Positions 1-10,925 of a DNA stretch of 64,000 nt are shown here, piece by piece. The notes beneath the pieces are model-generated. The model saw nothing but the letters and a program-made list of their open reading frames with translations, was not told the origin of the DNA and made no database searches. How positions within the stretch are numbered: position 1 is the stretch's first letter; every line of letters starts with the position of its first letter. Position numbers and translations under genes: made by a program. The stretch covers positions 7,707,845 to 7,771,844 of the forward strand of contig CM037842.1 of the NCBI GenBank assembly GCA_021234535.1, written 5' to 3'. Origin of the DNA: Stichopus chloronotus (taxonomy: Eukaryota; Echinodermata; Holothuroidea; Aspidochirotida; Stichopodidae).

Positions 1-440
1 TCATACCTAAAATCCCATTTGCTTTTTTAGCTGCTTCAACACACTGCTTAGTTGGCTGTAAAGAAGAATCTATGTGAACACCTAAGTCTCTTTCAACAGA
101 AACATCTTGCAGTGACTGTCCATTTAAAGTGTACGAATACCTAGGATAATTATTGCCAATATGCATTACCTTGCATTTATCAATATTGAACAGCATTTGC
201 CACTCCTGAGACCAAGTGAAAACCCTGTCTAAATCCTTCTGAAAACTTTTTGAATCACCTTCATAGGAGAGCTCAGAATACAATTTGGTGTCGTCAGCAA
301 ACTTCTTGGCTCTACACACAATATCAGCATCAATGTCATTAATGAAAGCAATAAACAGGAGAGGACCCAACACAGACCCATGGGGGACGTACCCCTCTAG
401 TAACCTCCTGCCAAGATTTAGACGTTCCTGTCTTATTGAT
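1..440 (-). mobile_element. LINE (CR1/jockey-type) reverse transcriptase fragment
   Basis: Read on the minus strand this is the middle to end of a non-LTR retrotransposon reverse transcriptase. The visible order is a GSVLGPLLF motif near 370-390, an FADDTKLYS catalytic block near 295-320 (the two Asp of the active site intact), then the thumb-side motif around KCKVMHIGNNY and a DLGVHID motif near 80-100. Reading is open from about 385 down to the window edge, so the element continues outside. The 5' side beyond about 440 is not recognisable as RT, so this is a truncated or broken copy. It differs clearly from the LINE at 6.2-10.7 kb. The family assignment is from motif style only. Confidence 0.85.
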
Positions 441-529
441 GTACTGAGTATGCTTCTTGGAGAGATAATATATGTATGTTTGTAAAATACTTGATAGGAA
501 TATAAATTTCTTCTGGTCTGGGGCTCAAG

Positions 530-660
530 TCGAATTCGGATTTGTTGCACTCGGTCTTTACTCGGACTCGGATTCAAATGACTCGGTCTAGGACTGGAAT
601 CCCGAATAGGACGGACTCGGATAGTGTGGTCTCAATTACAACATTGGCCGTTACATCGCT
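530..660. repeat. ACTCGG-rich simple repeat patch
   Basis: The short motif ACTCGG or its variants recurs many times between 545 and 635, giving a degenerate simple repeat next to the LINE fragment. No coding signal is seen in 440-727. Confidence 0.4.
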
Positions 661-727
661 ACATTTATAGACTTTGCAAAGTCTTTCTCGGCGAATTAAT
701 TCCCCCCTTTGATACATTCCTCACTAT

Positions 728-1390
728 TTAAAGTGATTACGTGCACAGGCAAAAAGTAGGCACTGAAATTTCATCTCCAAAAGTTTGGTAAGGCTTTTAA
801 TTACACCATTCAGACAATCTGGGATAATAAATAGGTTTCAGTTGGTTAATTTTGCCATATGATTTCAAATTCTTCTAACAAAACGACAGAAAGTGTAGAA
901 TACGATAACGTAGTGGTTGACAGTTTTCATTCAAATCAACGGTGTGCTTCTTTGAACAAGCCAATGGGAAGTGCACTATATTCAAATACAACTCACGATC
1001 ACTGACGCCGCGGGAAAGGTTGTGTTCAGTTCGTAGGTTATTTATAAATACAGTGTTTCCTTTCACCAAATACTACAATTCCCGATACCTACCAAGCCGA
1101 GGAGCGACGACTTGAGTAGTATGTTTTAGATACACCAGTGAAACCTGTACTGTTGCATATTCATTATGTAGGCGGTTATGCAAGAACAGTTAATTTTCAA
1201 AGAGGATTTCTGTTTTTACTGTTTTTATGCCAATCCCGTTGCTTTTCGAAGTAGTTACTGTCATTTTTCTTGGAGAAAGACATAGTCCGTTCATGTACAA
1301 CCTCGCGTGTACATTTAAAAATAAAGAAAAAGTTAAGATCAAACATAATCTTATCTTTTTGGTTTTTCAGTACACACGCAATCACTTTAA
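728..1390. mobile_element. TTAA-flanked MITE, copy 1
   Basis: A 663-bp unit bounded on both sides by TTAA, with short terminal inverted repeats: it starts AAGTGATTACGTG and ends CGCAATCACTT. A second copy in opposite orientation lies at 21263-21923 with the same TTAA boundaries, matching along its whole length. TTAA target duplications are characteristic of piggyBac-type DNA transposons. No transposase is present, so it would be non-autonomous. Small open frames inside it are incidental, although copies of several of them appear in both units. Confidence 0.7.
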
Positions 1391-1423
1391 GTTCAGCCAA
1401 CTTATACCCAATCGAGAATATGT

Positions 1424-2480
1424 ACTCAGCTAGTAGTCACGTTTCCCTGTGATCGCCGTCCCCCGGGAAAGACTTTGAATACTCGATAGAATGATATACA
1501 AATGAATAGTCACGTTTGACGTCACGGTTAATGCATATTAAAATACTAGGCGTTGGTCTCATGAAATGAGCCAATAGCATATCGCTAAGAGAGACCTAAA
1601 ACAGTTGAAGGAGAGTAGAATATTGCCATGATGTTTACGCCACTAATCAATCGTAGGTCCTTTCCCAATCATCACTCGCATCATTTCTCACGATGGCCGT
1701 GATTGGCTTCTACAGAATTTGGTAGCGAAAAACAATGGTTTTAGTTAAAAGTTGTGTGCATAATTAAAACGACTGTCCAGAGTCTGCGAGGGCATAGACT
1801 CTGCAGAGTCTGCTTGGGCTGGAAAGTTTCTGCTCCTAATCTTGGTTCCGCCACAAACATCCATATATTTACTGCACGCTCTTCCGGAAGAGGATTTACT
1901 CCCCTCACTGATCGCTGCGAAGTGATGATGGGGGAAAGGACCTACAACTGATTAGTTAGGTAACTATCATGTTAATATTCTACTCTCCTTCGACTGTTTT
2001 AGGTCTCTCTTAGTGATATCCTATTTCGGCCGTAGGCAAATCTGGTGATACGGTGAAAGTTAGCCTAGGTACCATTATTTTCTCTCATTGTTCGATCGCT
2101 GCTATTGGCACATTTCGTGAGACCAACGCGTAGTATTTTAATATGCATTAACCGTAACGTCAAACTTGACTATTCATTTGTACATAATTATATCGAGTGT
2201 CCAAAGTCTTTCCGGCGGACGGCGATCACAGGGAAAAGTGATTACTAGATAGTAAATATCCTCGGTTGGATATGAATAGGCTGCAGCTCAAATTGAGAGG
2301 AATGTATCAAAGGAGGGGAATTCTTTCGCCGAGAAAGACTTTGCAAAGTCTAGCGAGGGTATAGATAATGAGGGGAGTAAACCCTCTCCGGAAGAACAGT
2401 ACAGTATGTTCCTTCAGAGGTGGAGGAACCAAGATTAGGAACAGAAACTTTCCAGCGCAGCCCAAGCAGACTCATTTACA
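1424..2480. repeat. Large nested palindrome (foldback element)
   Basis: Left arm about 1428-1700, right arm about 1915-2252, in inverted orientation. Examples are CCTGTGATCGCCGTC at 1445 against GACGGCGATCACAGG at 2220, and AATGCATATTAAAATACTA at 1531 against its complement at 2129. The right arm carries about 78 extra bases (about 2016-2093). The loop holds a second segment (about 1781-1925), which reappears inverted at about 2335-2475, so two inverted pairs are interleaved. No coding region is seen. It is probably a foldback DNA transposon or several nested insertions. Confidence 0.65.
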
Positions 2481-4619
2481 GCATATCGCCCTCTCTTTCG
2501 TCGACTGATCCTGGCGGCTTACTTGAAATTGTATGGAGAAGAAAAAAATAGAATTCGGTGGTATTGTAGCCCTTTTGCAGTTCGTCGAGGGGATCTTATC
2601 CCATTCGGGCTAATGTGTTGGACCTGAAGAATGTCAGAAGTTTTATTTTGGCGGCATAAAGGGAAACGGTCAGTGCTTCAACAATGTTGCGTTGGAATGC
2701 ATTCGTACTGTAGCTAAGTTACAGTAGTCCTCACATAGGCAATACCAGTCGTTACTATTGCCCAATTTGCCAATACTGTATATTGCATACATCCATACTG
2801 TAGCCTAGGCTTGTAGTACGTTCCCCTAGTATATTCGCGCATCCCCTATTTTCGTGAAATTCATCATAAGCTCTTCCTGTGCAAAGCAACAGATACCCGT
2901 AGAAGACCTTTTAGTACTATACCGACCCACTATTTTCCTTCAAAATGACCTAAACTTAGGTGAATATGCTTCAGTTGAAACCGTGAAATGATACAGTACC
3001 TTTACTTAAAATGTATGACTATGAGCGTGTCCCCTCGACCTCAGTTTTGGCAGTTTGGTATCATGAAAGAATAGCCCACTATTACAGTACTTCCTAAATC
3101 TCTGTATCCTTCCGCGAATGTCCATCTGCCCACCGCCTAATGTTTCAACTAGTAGCAGAAAGGTGCAAGGTGCCAGGTTTACATTGTATCGTAAATGAAG
3201 TAAATGTTGGTTAAACTTAAACTAAAGGCTGTATTGCATCACCCTGAGCTATATTTTTACCTCCCGGAAAGCAAAATTCTCAACTGGTTCTAAGTTACAG
3301 TACTCTTAGATTGACAGCAAATTCGAAAGATGCACAGCAGCTCGTATTACACAGCGTACACAGGGATCCATTGTTTTCATGACACATGTGGAGGAATTTA
3401 AGACAGGCTGAGGGAGGGACTAGAGGTAGGTGGTTGGGAGAATTGAAACTGTCTGGGGTGATGAGTTTTTGTCTTTATTGTGTGCAGTTCAGGGTCAGTT
3501 TGTACTTTTTTGAGTTAAAAAGGTTGCATATCATTAAGGTGCACGAAAATATGGGAACGAACGCACTGTTGACTGGGTGATGAGATGTTGGCTCTAATTT
3601 AGAATCAGTACCCGGACGTGACGGGTACTGTCACTGGCTGTCGTGGATATTCAATGGAGTGGAACCGGCTTACCTACGGTAAAGTATGTTGAATGGGTTT
3701 TGTGCTATTAAAATATGCCATGACTGAAAGATGAATGGATTGCCTAGCGTTAGTAAACAGGGTTAGGGCATCGGGTTAGGTGTCATGATTCAGGGTTTGG
3801 GGTAGGGTTGGGCGGGATCCCGGTATCCCAGTCAGAGCTGGTATATCCTATTACCAGGGTCATTCTCTGTCAACTCAACAAATGAGTTGGCTGGGTGCCA
3901 TCTCACATTTGGCTAAAAATCATTTTAGGTATCTATAGTTATACTGGTCTATGGAACACACAGAAAAAAATTAGGTTAAAATTCCCTCCAGTTGTTGAGT
4001 TACAGCCCTTTAAAAGTTGCTCCCACCGCCCAACAAGCAATATCAGTCGGTTGTGGTGTCGTACTGACAAATCTAGATTGAACATTGCCCTTTGATTTTT
4101 AGCTGGAGCTGTGGGTTACAGTACTGTTTCTGATCTCTTATTTGGTGATAAAACCTTCGTTTCACAAGGGAGTTTCACAGACCTACCTTTGAAGGCATTG
4201 TTTGGAGCTACCTTATTGTTTAAGGATTAGTTAACTTAAATGACGTTGGTCTGTGAATGATATTGAACTGGTACCGACGAATAAAGGATAGACATACCTT
4301 TGAGCTAATTACACAGCTTACAGTACCTTCACTTTGTTTGGTGGGTCTTAAAGTATAAGAAGCAATTAAATTGTTCATCACAATAACAGTTCGACTCGTT
4401 TCATGCGCTTAGTAGGTTAGTATCTTACAGAATGTACTGTATCTTACTGAAAGTATCTTACTGTACTAAGAGCAGACCCCATTCATAGGGTTTTTATAAT
4501 CTCTGAACAAACAGTTTTTGCATCGAAGACATTACCAGTAATACTGTAGGATGAGTGCAAAAAATTTAAAATGTTTTTTGTCGGTTCTACGTCACACACT
4601 TTCAGGCAGGTTTTTTTGT
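2481..4619. other. Unannotated DNA rich in TAC(A/T)GTA
   Basis: No gene or recognisable repeat family is seen. The stretch carries at least twelve copies of TACAGTA or TACTGTA (for example near 2708, 2721, 2990, 3080, 3295, 4115, 4320, 4435), far above chance. See the footprint finding. Confidence 0.5.
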
Positions 4620-5392
4620 TGGTGTAGAATTCCTTAAAACTCCTGATTGGCTGTCGAAAATCGCGGGAAGTACTGTACAGTAAAATCTACGAATCGATCT
4701 GCATACTTGTACACCATATCTTTCACTTCAAGGCTGTCAGTCATTTGAAACTGGGGTCTTTAGGGCAGGGCATAGACAGTTTGATCAGCTTGGAACTGAG
4801 GAGGTGATCAACAAGTGAAAATTTCCTGTTGAAATAGTACAGTGACTCGCTCGCTTTGAACAACAGCACTACAGTATACGATGCACATACAGTTGTGTTC
4901 TTGTATCATGAAAGTTATGTTGTTTGTGTATATAAACGGCAATGAAAGCGAATTTGTTTGTATTTCTGGAGAAAGTAACAAAACAAGACAAGGTTTCAAC
5001 GATTTTGTGTGACAAAATAGTTTGTACGTAATGTACAGTAATCAGATCACCTGACTTAAGAATTTCTAGGCTGCAAATGGCGACTGGGAGTGTTGACAAA
5101 TGATGGCATCGGCAAAAAGGTTGTGGCCGATTTATTTTCTGTATACAGTACTGAGCAACCCTGCTGAAGTTGCACAAAAGTTTTTACCGCGCCATTTGAT
5201 GTTTTTTGTCAATGAATTACCACAGTATAGGGCTCAAAACCTGTTGTTTTTATCACATTCAACAAGACACAGAAGCTTTTGCTTTTAGCACGTTGAACAG
5301 GTGGTCAATTGTGGTCAATACTTTGCGTATTCCCCGGTACTGATGCACTGCGAATACCGGTGCTGATTTTCCGGGTACTGCCCAACCCTAGT
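4620..5392. repeat. Dispersed 0.7-kb repeat, copy A
   Basis: Aligns in the same orientation with 13260-13972 over most of its length, for example the shared CACTTCAAGGCTGTCAGTCA and ATAGTACAGTGACTCGCTCG blocks. Both copies end with a similar segment around TACTGCCCAAC. Copy A has extra 5-bp steps at TA sites that copy B lacks (4672-4683 and near 4871). Its coding nature is unclear; no protein motif is recognised. Confidence 0.75.
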
Positions 5393-5479
5393 TTGGGGAT
5401 AGGGTTAGGAATAGACAAAAATTGTTACATTTGTTGGAATAGGCCTATGTGTATTGCATGCATTTTCGAACACCCAACC

Positions 5480-5580
5480 ACCAGAGCCGCTCTTGTAGTA
5501 TAGTGGGTAAGGCATAAGACTTGTAATGTGACTGTTACTCTTATATCCTAGGTTCAAAGCCCGTCTGACCTTGTTCTCCT
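5480..5580 (+). repeat. tRNA-like SINE or tRNA pseudogene
   Basis: Contains an A-box-like GTAGTATAGTGGGTAAGGC near 5494 and a good B box GGTTCAAAGCC near 5552, at tRNA-like spacing. The acceptor ends do not pair convincingly and the anticodon arm is poor, so this is not a functional tRNA. The likeliest reading is a tRNA-derived SINE head or a decayed tRNA copy. Confidence 0.45.
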
Positions 5581-6239
5581 TTATCAATAAAGTTATAACA
5601 CTTCCACAGATTTAACCGATATCCATTTCACAGAAAATTTACAACTTTGAAATCTTGACCAGAGAAAAAAAACTGTAGGAAAAAGTAAGAAAAGATAAGA
5701 TAAAGACTATACCAACTCTTTTAGTTATCTGATACCTTGTCAGTGTCTCTACTGAGGTTGCTGCTGAGGCTGACTATCCTGCCTCAGCCAGATGCACTGT
5801 GCCCTAGGATTTGGAGGCAGTGGGCTAAATTAGCAAAGGCGAGCTACAGTACAGTAGTTCTTGTCACTTAATTCTCAATCTAGGTTCCCATTTGTCGTGA
5901 GTGAAATCTGATTTACTGTACGCTGGGCATCAGGATTCCTAGCCTTTTTGTACTCACAGGTAGTCACACCACTTTGCCTGCGAATGTATCACGCTATTTT
6001 TTTCCAAATTGCTGTTGTTTTTAGAATGAGGAAACACCATTTAGGCCAGGCCTATCATTTCTTCATTGGAGGGCTCTGACATTGCCCTCTCCAGTCCCCT
6101 TTGTGCAAAATTTATTTGTCGTGATGACTGTGATACTCTGAAAACTTCTGCGACAATAATGCTTTTTACTGTATCTTGATCAATTTACAAATAACTTGAA
6201 AAAATACTGTGAGATTTATTGGAATTATTTCGTTTCGTT
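5581..6239. other. No gene seen
   Basis: Non-coding by inspection. Carries several TACAGTA/TACTGTA heptamers (about 5845, 5850, 5915, 6170) and no recognised family. Confidence 0.5.
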
Positions 6240-6699
6240 TATTTTCGTTCATACATACTGTACGGATACATACAGGCATATTAAGAAGAAAGATGCAGTC
6301 GTACAATGCAGTGGAATGAACAGGACGCTAGAAAAAACAGTAATACTGTATGTTTATTGCAGCTAGTGACCTTAAAGGAAACAGAAAACACACAAAAAAG
6401 CACAAAAACAAGAAGAAGAAGAAGAGAAAAGAAAAAAAAGGCTTGAGTCAGAAAAAGCATACAGTTCAAAGTATGTAATTGCCAATGAGATGAGATTTCA
6501 TTTTACATTTAAAGGTTTTATAAGACTTACAAAGCTTTATATCATTTGGAAGATCACTCCAAGTTTTGGAACAATAATTACAGTACAGGGAAGCCTCCTG
6601 TGTTTAGTATTATGCCTGGTAACTGGAAAGACTGTGTTTACTTCTTGTATGGTTGGGCATGTGCGAGGACTTTCTAGGGTTAACAATGTTTCAAAAGAC

Positions 6700-8610
6700 A
6701 TGTGGTAATTTATTGTTAATATCTTTATAAATGAAGGTACAAATCTTAAGGATGTGAATATCACAGACCTTAAAAACCCCAACCTTACTGTGAAATTTAT
6801 CTGTAGGATAACGACGAGGTGAAAAGGTAATGGTTTTTAGAATTCTGTTTTGAGGAACTTGTGATGGCTTGATAACAGAAGCACTAGCTACCCCGAAAAT
6901 TTCAATGCCATAAGAAACCTTAGAGTAGACGAGAGAATAATAAAGCTGAATAGCAATGGCAGGGGCAAGTGAAGTTCTGAGACGATAGAAAATGCCATTG
7001 TATTTAACGAGGTTATTACAAAGGTCATCAATGTGATTTTTGAAAGAAAGCTTGTCGTCAATTAGAAGTCCTAAATATTTAGCACAGGCTGTCTTACAAA
7101 TATTGGTGTCGTTCAGAATAAAATGGTTTGGACAAGAATGAGCACCACTGTCCCTTGAATGAAAAATCGAAAAGTTGGTTTTGCCTACAGTAAGTGTAGA
7201 GTAAGTTTGTTGGAGTCAAACCAAGTTTTGAGTTGGCAGTCTGTGCCTTAGAAACAAGTTTGAAACAATCATTATCGTGAACAAAAACATTAGTATCATC
7301 AGCAAAAAGTTTCAAAGACTCATTTCAGACTACATTATGAATACAGGTATCATCAACATAAATTAGGAAAAGTCAGGGTCCAAGAACAGAACCCTGCGGG
7401 ACACCAATATTAATATCTGCATAGCTAGATAAGACACCATTAACATAAATACGTTGTTTTCTGTTAGAAAGGTAACTAGACATGACATCATATGCTTTAC
7501 CACGAACACCATAACTGTATAACTTAGCAAGAAGAATTCTATGGTGGACGGTATTGAACGCTTTCTTTAGACTTTAGTATACAGTAGACCTAAAACATTA
7601 TCCCCGTGGTCTAAATATGAATGTATGCAATTGACAGTTTCTAGTACTGTAGTGCATAGCTGGTATCATGATTTTTCCTGAAACCAAACTGGTACTCAAA
7701 TAAAGTGTTGCCATGATCCCAGAATAATCTAAGTTGCTTTTCAATAGTCTTTTTAAGAAGTTTATTAATACAAGGTAACCAGCAAATTGGAAGATAGTTC
7801 TCTGCATACTTGCAATCTCCCTTTTTGAAAATGGGAATGACTTTTGCAACTTTCAAGGCATCAGGATATATTCCAGAGGAAAACACAAGGTTAAGCACGT
7901 GACACAAAATTGGGACAATTACATGTGAAATAGATTTTAAGATCTTAGGGGTAATTTCATCTAATCCAGGGGATTTGTCATCTTTTAAAGTGAACATTTC
8001 TTTCAGGACTTCATCATCAGTGACAGGTGCCAAAAAAGTAGTACTTGCGTTACCACCGTGTGAAAACTGCCTAGGGTCAGTGGTATTAGAAATATTATCA
8101 CCAAGCTTGTTACCAATTGTAGAAAAATAACCATTGAAGGACTTTGCAATGCCAATGTTGTCATTTATGGTTGCATTGTTGTGGATGATGCCACTTATTA
8201 CAGGGGTAGACTTTTTATTCCTATTAAGTAATTCATTTAAGATGGCCCATGTTTTTTGAGGGGAGTGCTGCCTAGCTGCAATCATATTCTTGTAATATGA
8301 CGATTTGGAATACCTGATGGATTTATTTAAAATATTTCTGTAACTGGACAAGAAACCATGTTTTTCAGGAGTTGGATTGTCAATATACTTACGGAAAAGT
8401 AGGTTTTTACGTCTTATAGACTTTTTAATGCCAGTAGTTATCCATGGCTTGCTTTTAAGTGGCTTTCTAGACAATTTAACTCTAGGAAAATTAATATCAT
8501 GTAACGAAATAATTCTAGAAATGAAAGCATTGTATGCATCATTAGCATCAGGACAAGCAAAAACAGTACATCCAACTAAGCTTACAAAATTTCTGTTGTG
8601 ATACAGTACC
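6700..8610 (-). pseudogene. LINE ORF2 reverse transcriptase (broken)
   Basis: Continues ORF2. The linker leads into KPLKSKPWITTGIKKSIRRK near 8450, then the RT fingers with KSPGLDEITPKILK near 7980 and GFRKNHDTS near 7660. Then come KKAFNTVHHRIL near 7560, GVPQGSVLGP near 7400, the FADDTNVFV active site near 7300, and the C-terminal KYLGLLIDDKLSFK near 7080 through SYGIEIFG near 6900. The longest unbroken piece is about 277 codons (8474-7641). Frame breaks of exactly 5 bp lie at 8602, 7645, 7580 and 7186. In-frame stops follow GSVLGP and occur just before FADD. The catalytic Asp pair itself is intact. Confidence 0.85.
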
Positions 8611-8639
8611 GTCGGACCATTGGCCTGCTCCCGTTAGGG

Positions 8640-9590
8640 TTAGTACCAGGGTTGCTGATAAAACAAAAGTTAGGTAGATGATTGTTTATGTCGCAATACA
8701 GGTTACCAGAAGTAATTGTAGAAGCAACAAACGTACAGTACTTGGCAGACGAACAAAAATACGATCAATAAGAGACAGAGTACTGTCAGTGATTCTAGTT
8801 GGCAAAGTAATGGCTGGTGTAAAAAGGTAGCATCTCATTAGATTAAAATAGTCGCTTACAGATGAATTAGTGTTGACTTTGAGGAGGTCAATGTTTAAGT
8901 TACCTACAAAAATGGATAAAGTATTGGGATCTGTGGTCATTAAAGCTGACTCTAAGGCCTTGACAAAATGATTCATATTGCCCTTAGGATGCCTGTAACA
9001 CCTAACAAACAAATAACTCCTGTTATTGCGCTTTACTTCCAGCCATAAATTCTTGATTTGGCAGTGGGAACATTGACAACTTAGATGAGGGCTGATTACA
9101 TTTTTAAACGTCATAATTTTGATAAAGTTTCTTTTAAAGAAGATACCAACACCCCCGCATTTAGATAGTGGAGGTACAAACTCAAAGTCATAATCAGGTA
9201 AGATATTACTGAGAGACTGAGAATGACAATGACCTATTTCAGTAAGGATTATTATATCAAAGTTATGTGAAATGCACTCAAGATAAGCTACAAGCTCGAT
9301 AAAATGCTTTTGAAGACTTCATATGGAAGACAGATGGATCACTGTCCTTTTTGTCTTTGATATTAATGAATGACACTTCATCATAGTGGTGACACTTTGA
9401 TTTTGTAGAATCAGCATCATGGTTGATAATATCCTCAATGTATGTCTTAAAATTGTTTTCATTGAGGCAAAGTTTAGTACAATTATTGAAGTCATTAACT
9501 GAGTTGTCTAGTTGTAAGTTCGGCATATGATTAGAAGGAAAAACAAAAGATTCATCGTTGGGATTCGATTCTTCTCTCTGAGCCATTAGA
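8640..9590 (-). pseudogene. LINE ORF2 start and APE endonuclease (broken)
   Basis: Begins near the ATG at 9586 (MAQREESNPNDE...). An endonuclease of the apurinic type follows. The visible blocks are ILTEIGHCHSQ near 9240, CGGVGIFFKRNF near 9130, LWLEVKRNNRSYLFVRCYRHP near 9020, IFVGNLNIDLLK near 8915, and PTRITDSTLSLIDRIFV near 8780. The usual GDFN motif reads GNLN, so a catalytic Asp is lost, and LIDHIF reads LIDRIF. An indel near 9300 shifts the frame between the start and the domain. A 5-bp step at 8734-8740 breaks the C-terminal end. Confidence 0.75.
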
Positions 9591-9639
9591 GGAACTGCTT
9601 GGATTTACCTCTCCCGCAGGACACAGAACATCACTAGAT

Positions 9640-10720
9640 TGTTTCACACTTCGATCTGGTCTGTACCAGCGAAAATAAATGCCTTCAGGCCAGATTTCTG
9701 GATCCATAAAGACAGCGGGGTCGTCACATACGGATTTAATGTAGAAAGAACTATAGTGGTCGGCAAATTTGCTTTTAAAGCGTTCACATGAGACCTTAAG
9801 GCTGAGTTTGTTCTCAAGGTACAGTAAGTCTTTAGATCTTCAGGTTCTAGACTGGGGTCAAATCTGGTGGCAAAAACATTTGCTACATGTTTTCTCTTTA
9901 CTGACGCTATTCCCGTTGCATTAGCTTTACCCACCAGTGGTTCTTTTCTTGCTTTCTGTGTAATGTGAGGTCTGGATGTGAGTTTGCTTTCCCCTGCGAC
10001 AAATCGTCGCTTTCCACCTTCACGAACAATAGTGGACCAGCTAGGTTCAAACTGTGTTGAGTCACCATCCTGGCTAACAATGGTTGTGAAGGGAACATGC
10101 CGCTGATGATTAATGGAGTGCATAGTTTCGTCGCTGGGTAACTGCTGTGAGCTCTTCTTCGAGGCTGCTGGTTCACGTACAGGAATGGGCCGATTGTCGA
10201 TTGCCAATGGTCTTTCACTGCAGTTAGTGATCTGAGACGGATTAGGAAGATTTTTGGTCTTCTGTCTGGAAAGTCTTTCATCAAGGTTTAAATATTTTTG
10301 ATGAATCCAAATGTCAGATAAGTCATGTGAGGACATTGCTGTGTTTATGGCGGAGATATTGCTTTGAATTTCTACGATCTTTTCCAACAGTGTAGATACA
10401 TCAGGTTGTGGCAAAAGGTTTAAATCAAGAGCTACAAATCTTGACAGTTCCTTGGTCTCACCTTCCTGTAATTTGATAACAATGTCTTCAAGATTTTTCT
10501 GTTTTTTTGCACCTCCTTTTCTTGAAACAAGTTTCAATGTCTCCTCCTTGTTCTTGTATAGTGACAAGGAAAACAGAGTCTGTGTTTTCAATACATTTGT
10601 CATCATAGAATTTTCGCAAATATGAATGATCGTATCTGGTGATAGCAGGTCAATCTTGTTGACAATAAAGCACAAGAGCTCATTTATGATAACGTCTGGT
10701 TGATTTGAGTTCTCAGACAT
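9640..10720 (-). pseudogene. LINE ORF1 (broken)
   Basis: Open from the ATG at 10720 (MSENSNQPDVIINELLCFIV...) for about 300 codons. The N-terminal block resembles the ORF1 proteins of marine-invertebrate CR1/L2-like LINEs, with a conserved ELLCF..NKID start and a basic middle. The frame breaks at 9820-9826, where TACAGTA adds 5 bp. On the far side the expected C-terminal block, with MDPEIWPEGIYFRWYRPDR, continues in another frame to about 9640. ORF1 products normally bind the element's RNA. This one would be truncated with an aberrant tail. Confidence 0.75.
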
Positions 10721-10779
10721 GATGCAATGTTCAGTGATACTACAGTACCTGTAATGTTGCGAATGTGTGCAATTTTTAG

Positions 10780-10925
10780 GCTCGGTTCAGTCTCATAAGA
10801 TCTAGTCTCCTATACAGGGTAGCAAGATTGCTGTAGGCTCCTAAAAGTAATAGATTTTAGTCTCAAAAACCACGGTTCAGTCTCATAAGATCTAGTCTCC
10901 TATACAGGGTAGCAAGATTGCTGCT
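10780..10925. repeat. 50-bp perfect tandem duplication
   Basis: A block starting GGTTCAGTCTCATAAGATCT and ending CAAGATTGCTG is present twice, at about 10783 and 10874, without differences, separated by about 40 bp of related sequence. Identity implies a recent duplication. It lies just upstream of the LINE 5' end. Confidence 0.7.

Larger units (their letters stand above)
6240..10760 (-). mobile_element. Near-full-length broken LINE (CR1/L2-like)
   Basis: A two-ORF non-LTR retrotransposon on the minus strand. ORF1 runs from 10720, the apurinic endonuclease lies at about 9590-8640, and reverse transcriptase runs from about 8600 to 6700, followed by a 3' tail near 6240-6480. All the expected domains occur in order, so the copy is structurally almost complete. 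It is inactive: at least six TAC(A/T)GTA insertions of 5 bp, one other indel near 9300 and several stop codons break the frames. It lies upstream of the PROSER3-like gene. CR1/L2-type is inferred from the ORF1 style and the order of endonuclease then RT; a jockey-like assignment cannot be excluded. Confidence 0.9.

Noticed and set aside
3740..3815. GGTTAGGG-like telomeric sequence
   Set aside because: Only a few scattered GGTTAGG words, not a tandem TTAGGG array.
5480..5580. Functional tRNA gene
   Set aside because: A and B boxes are present but the acceptor and anticodon stems do not fold properly.
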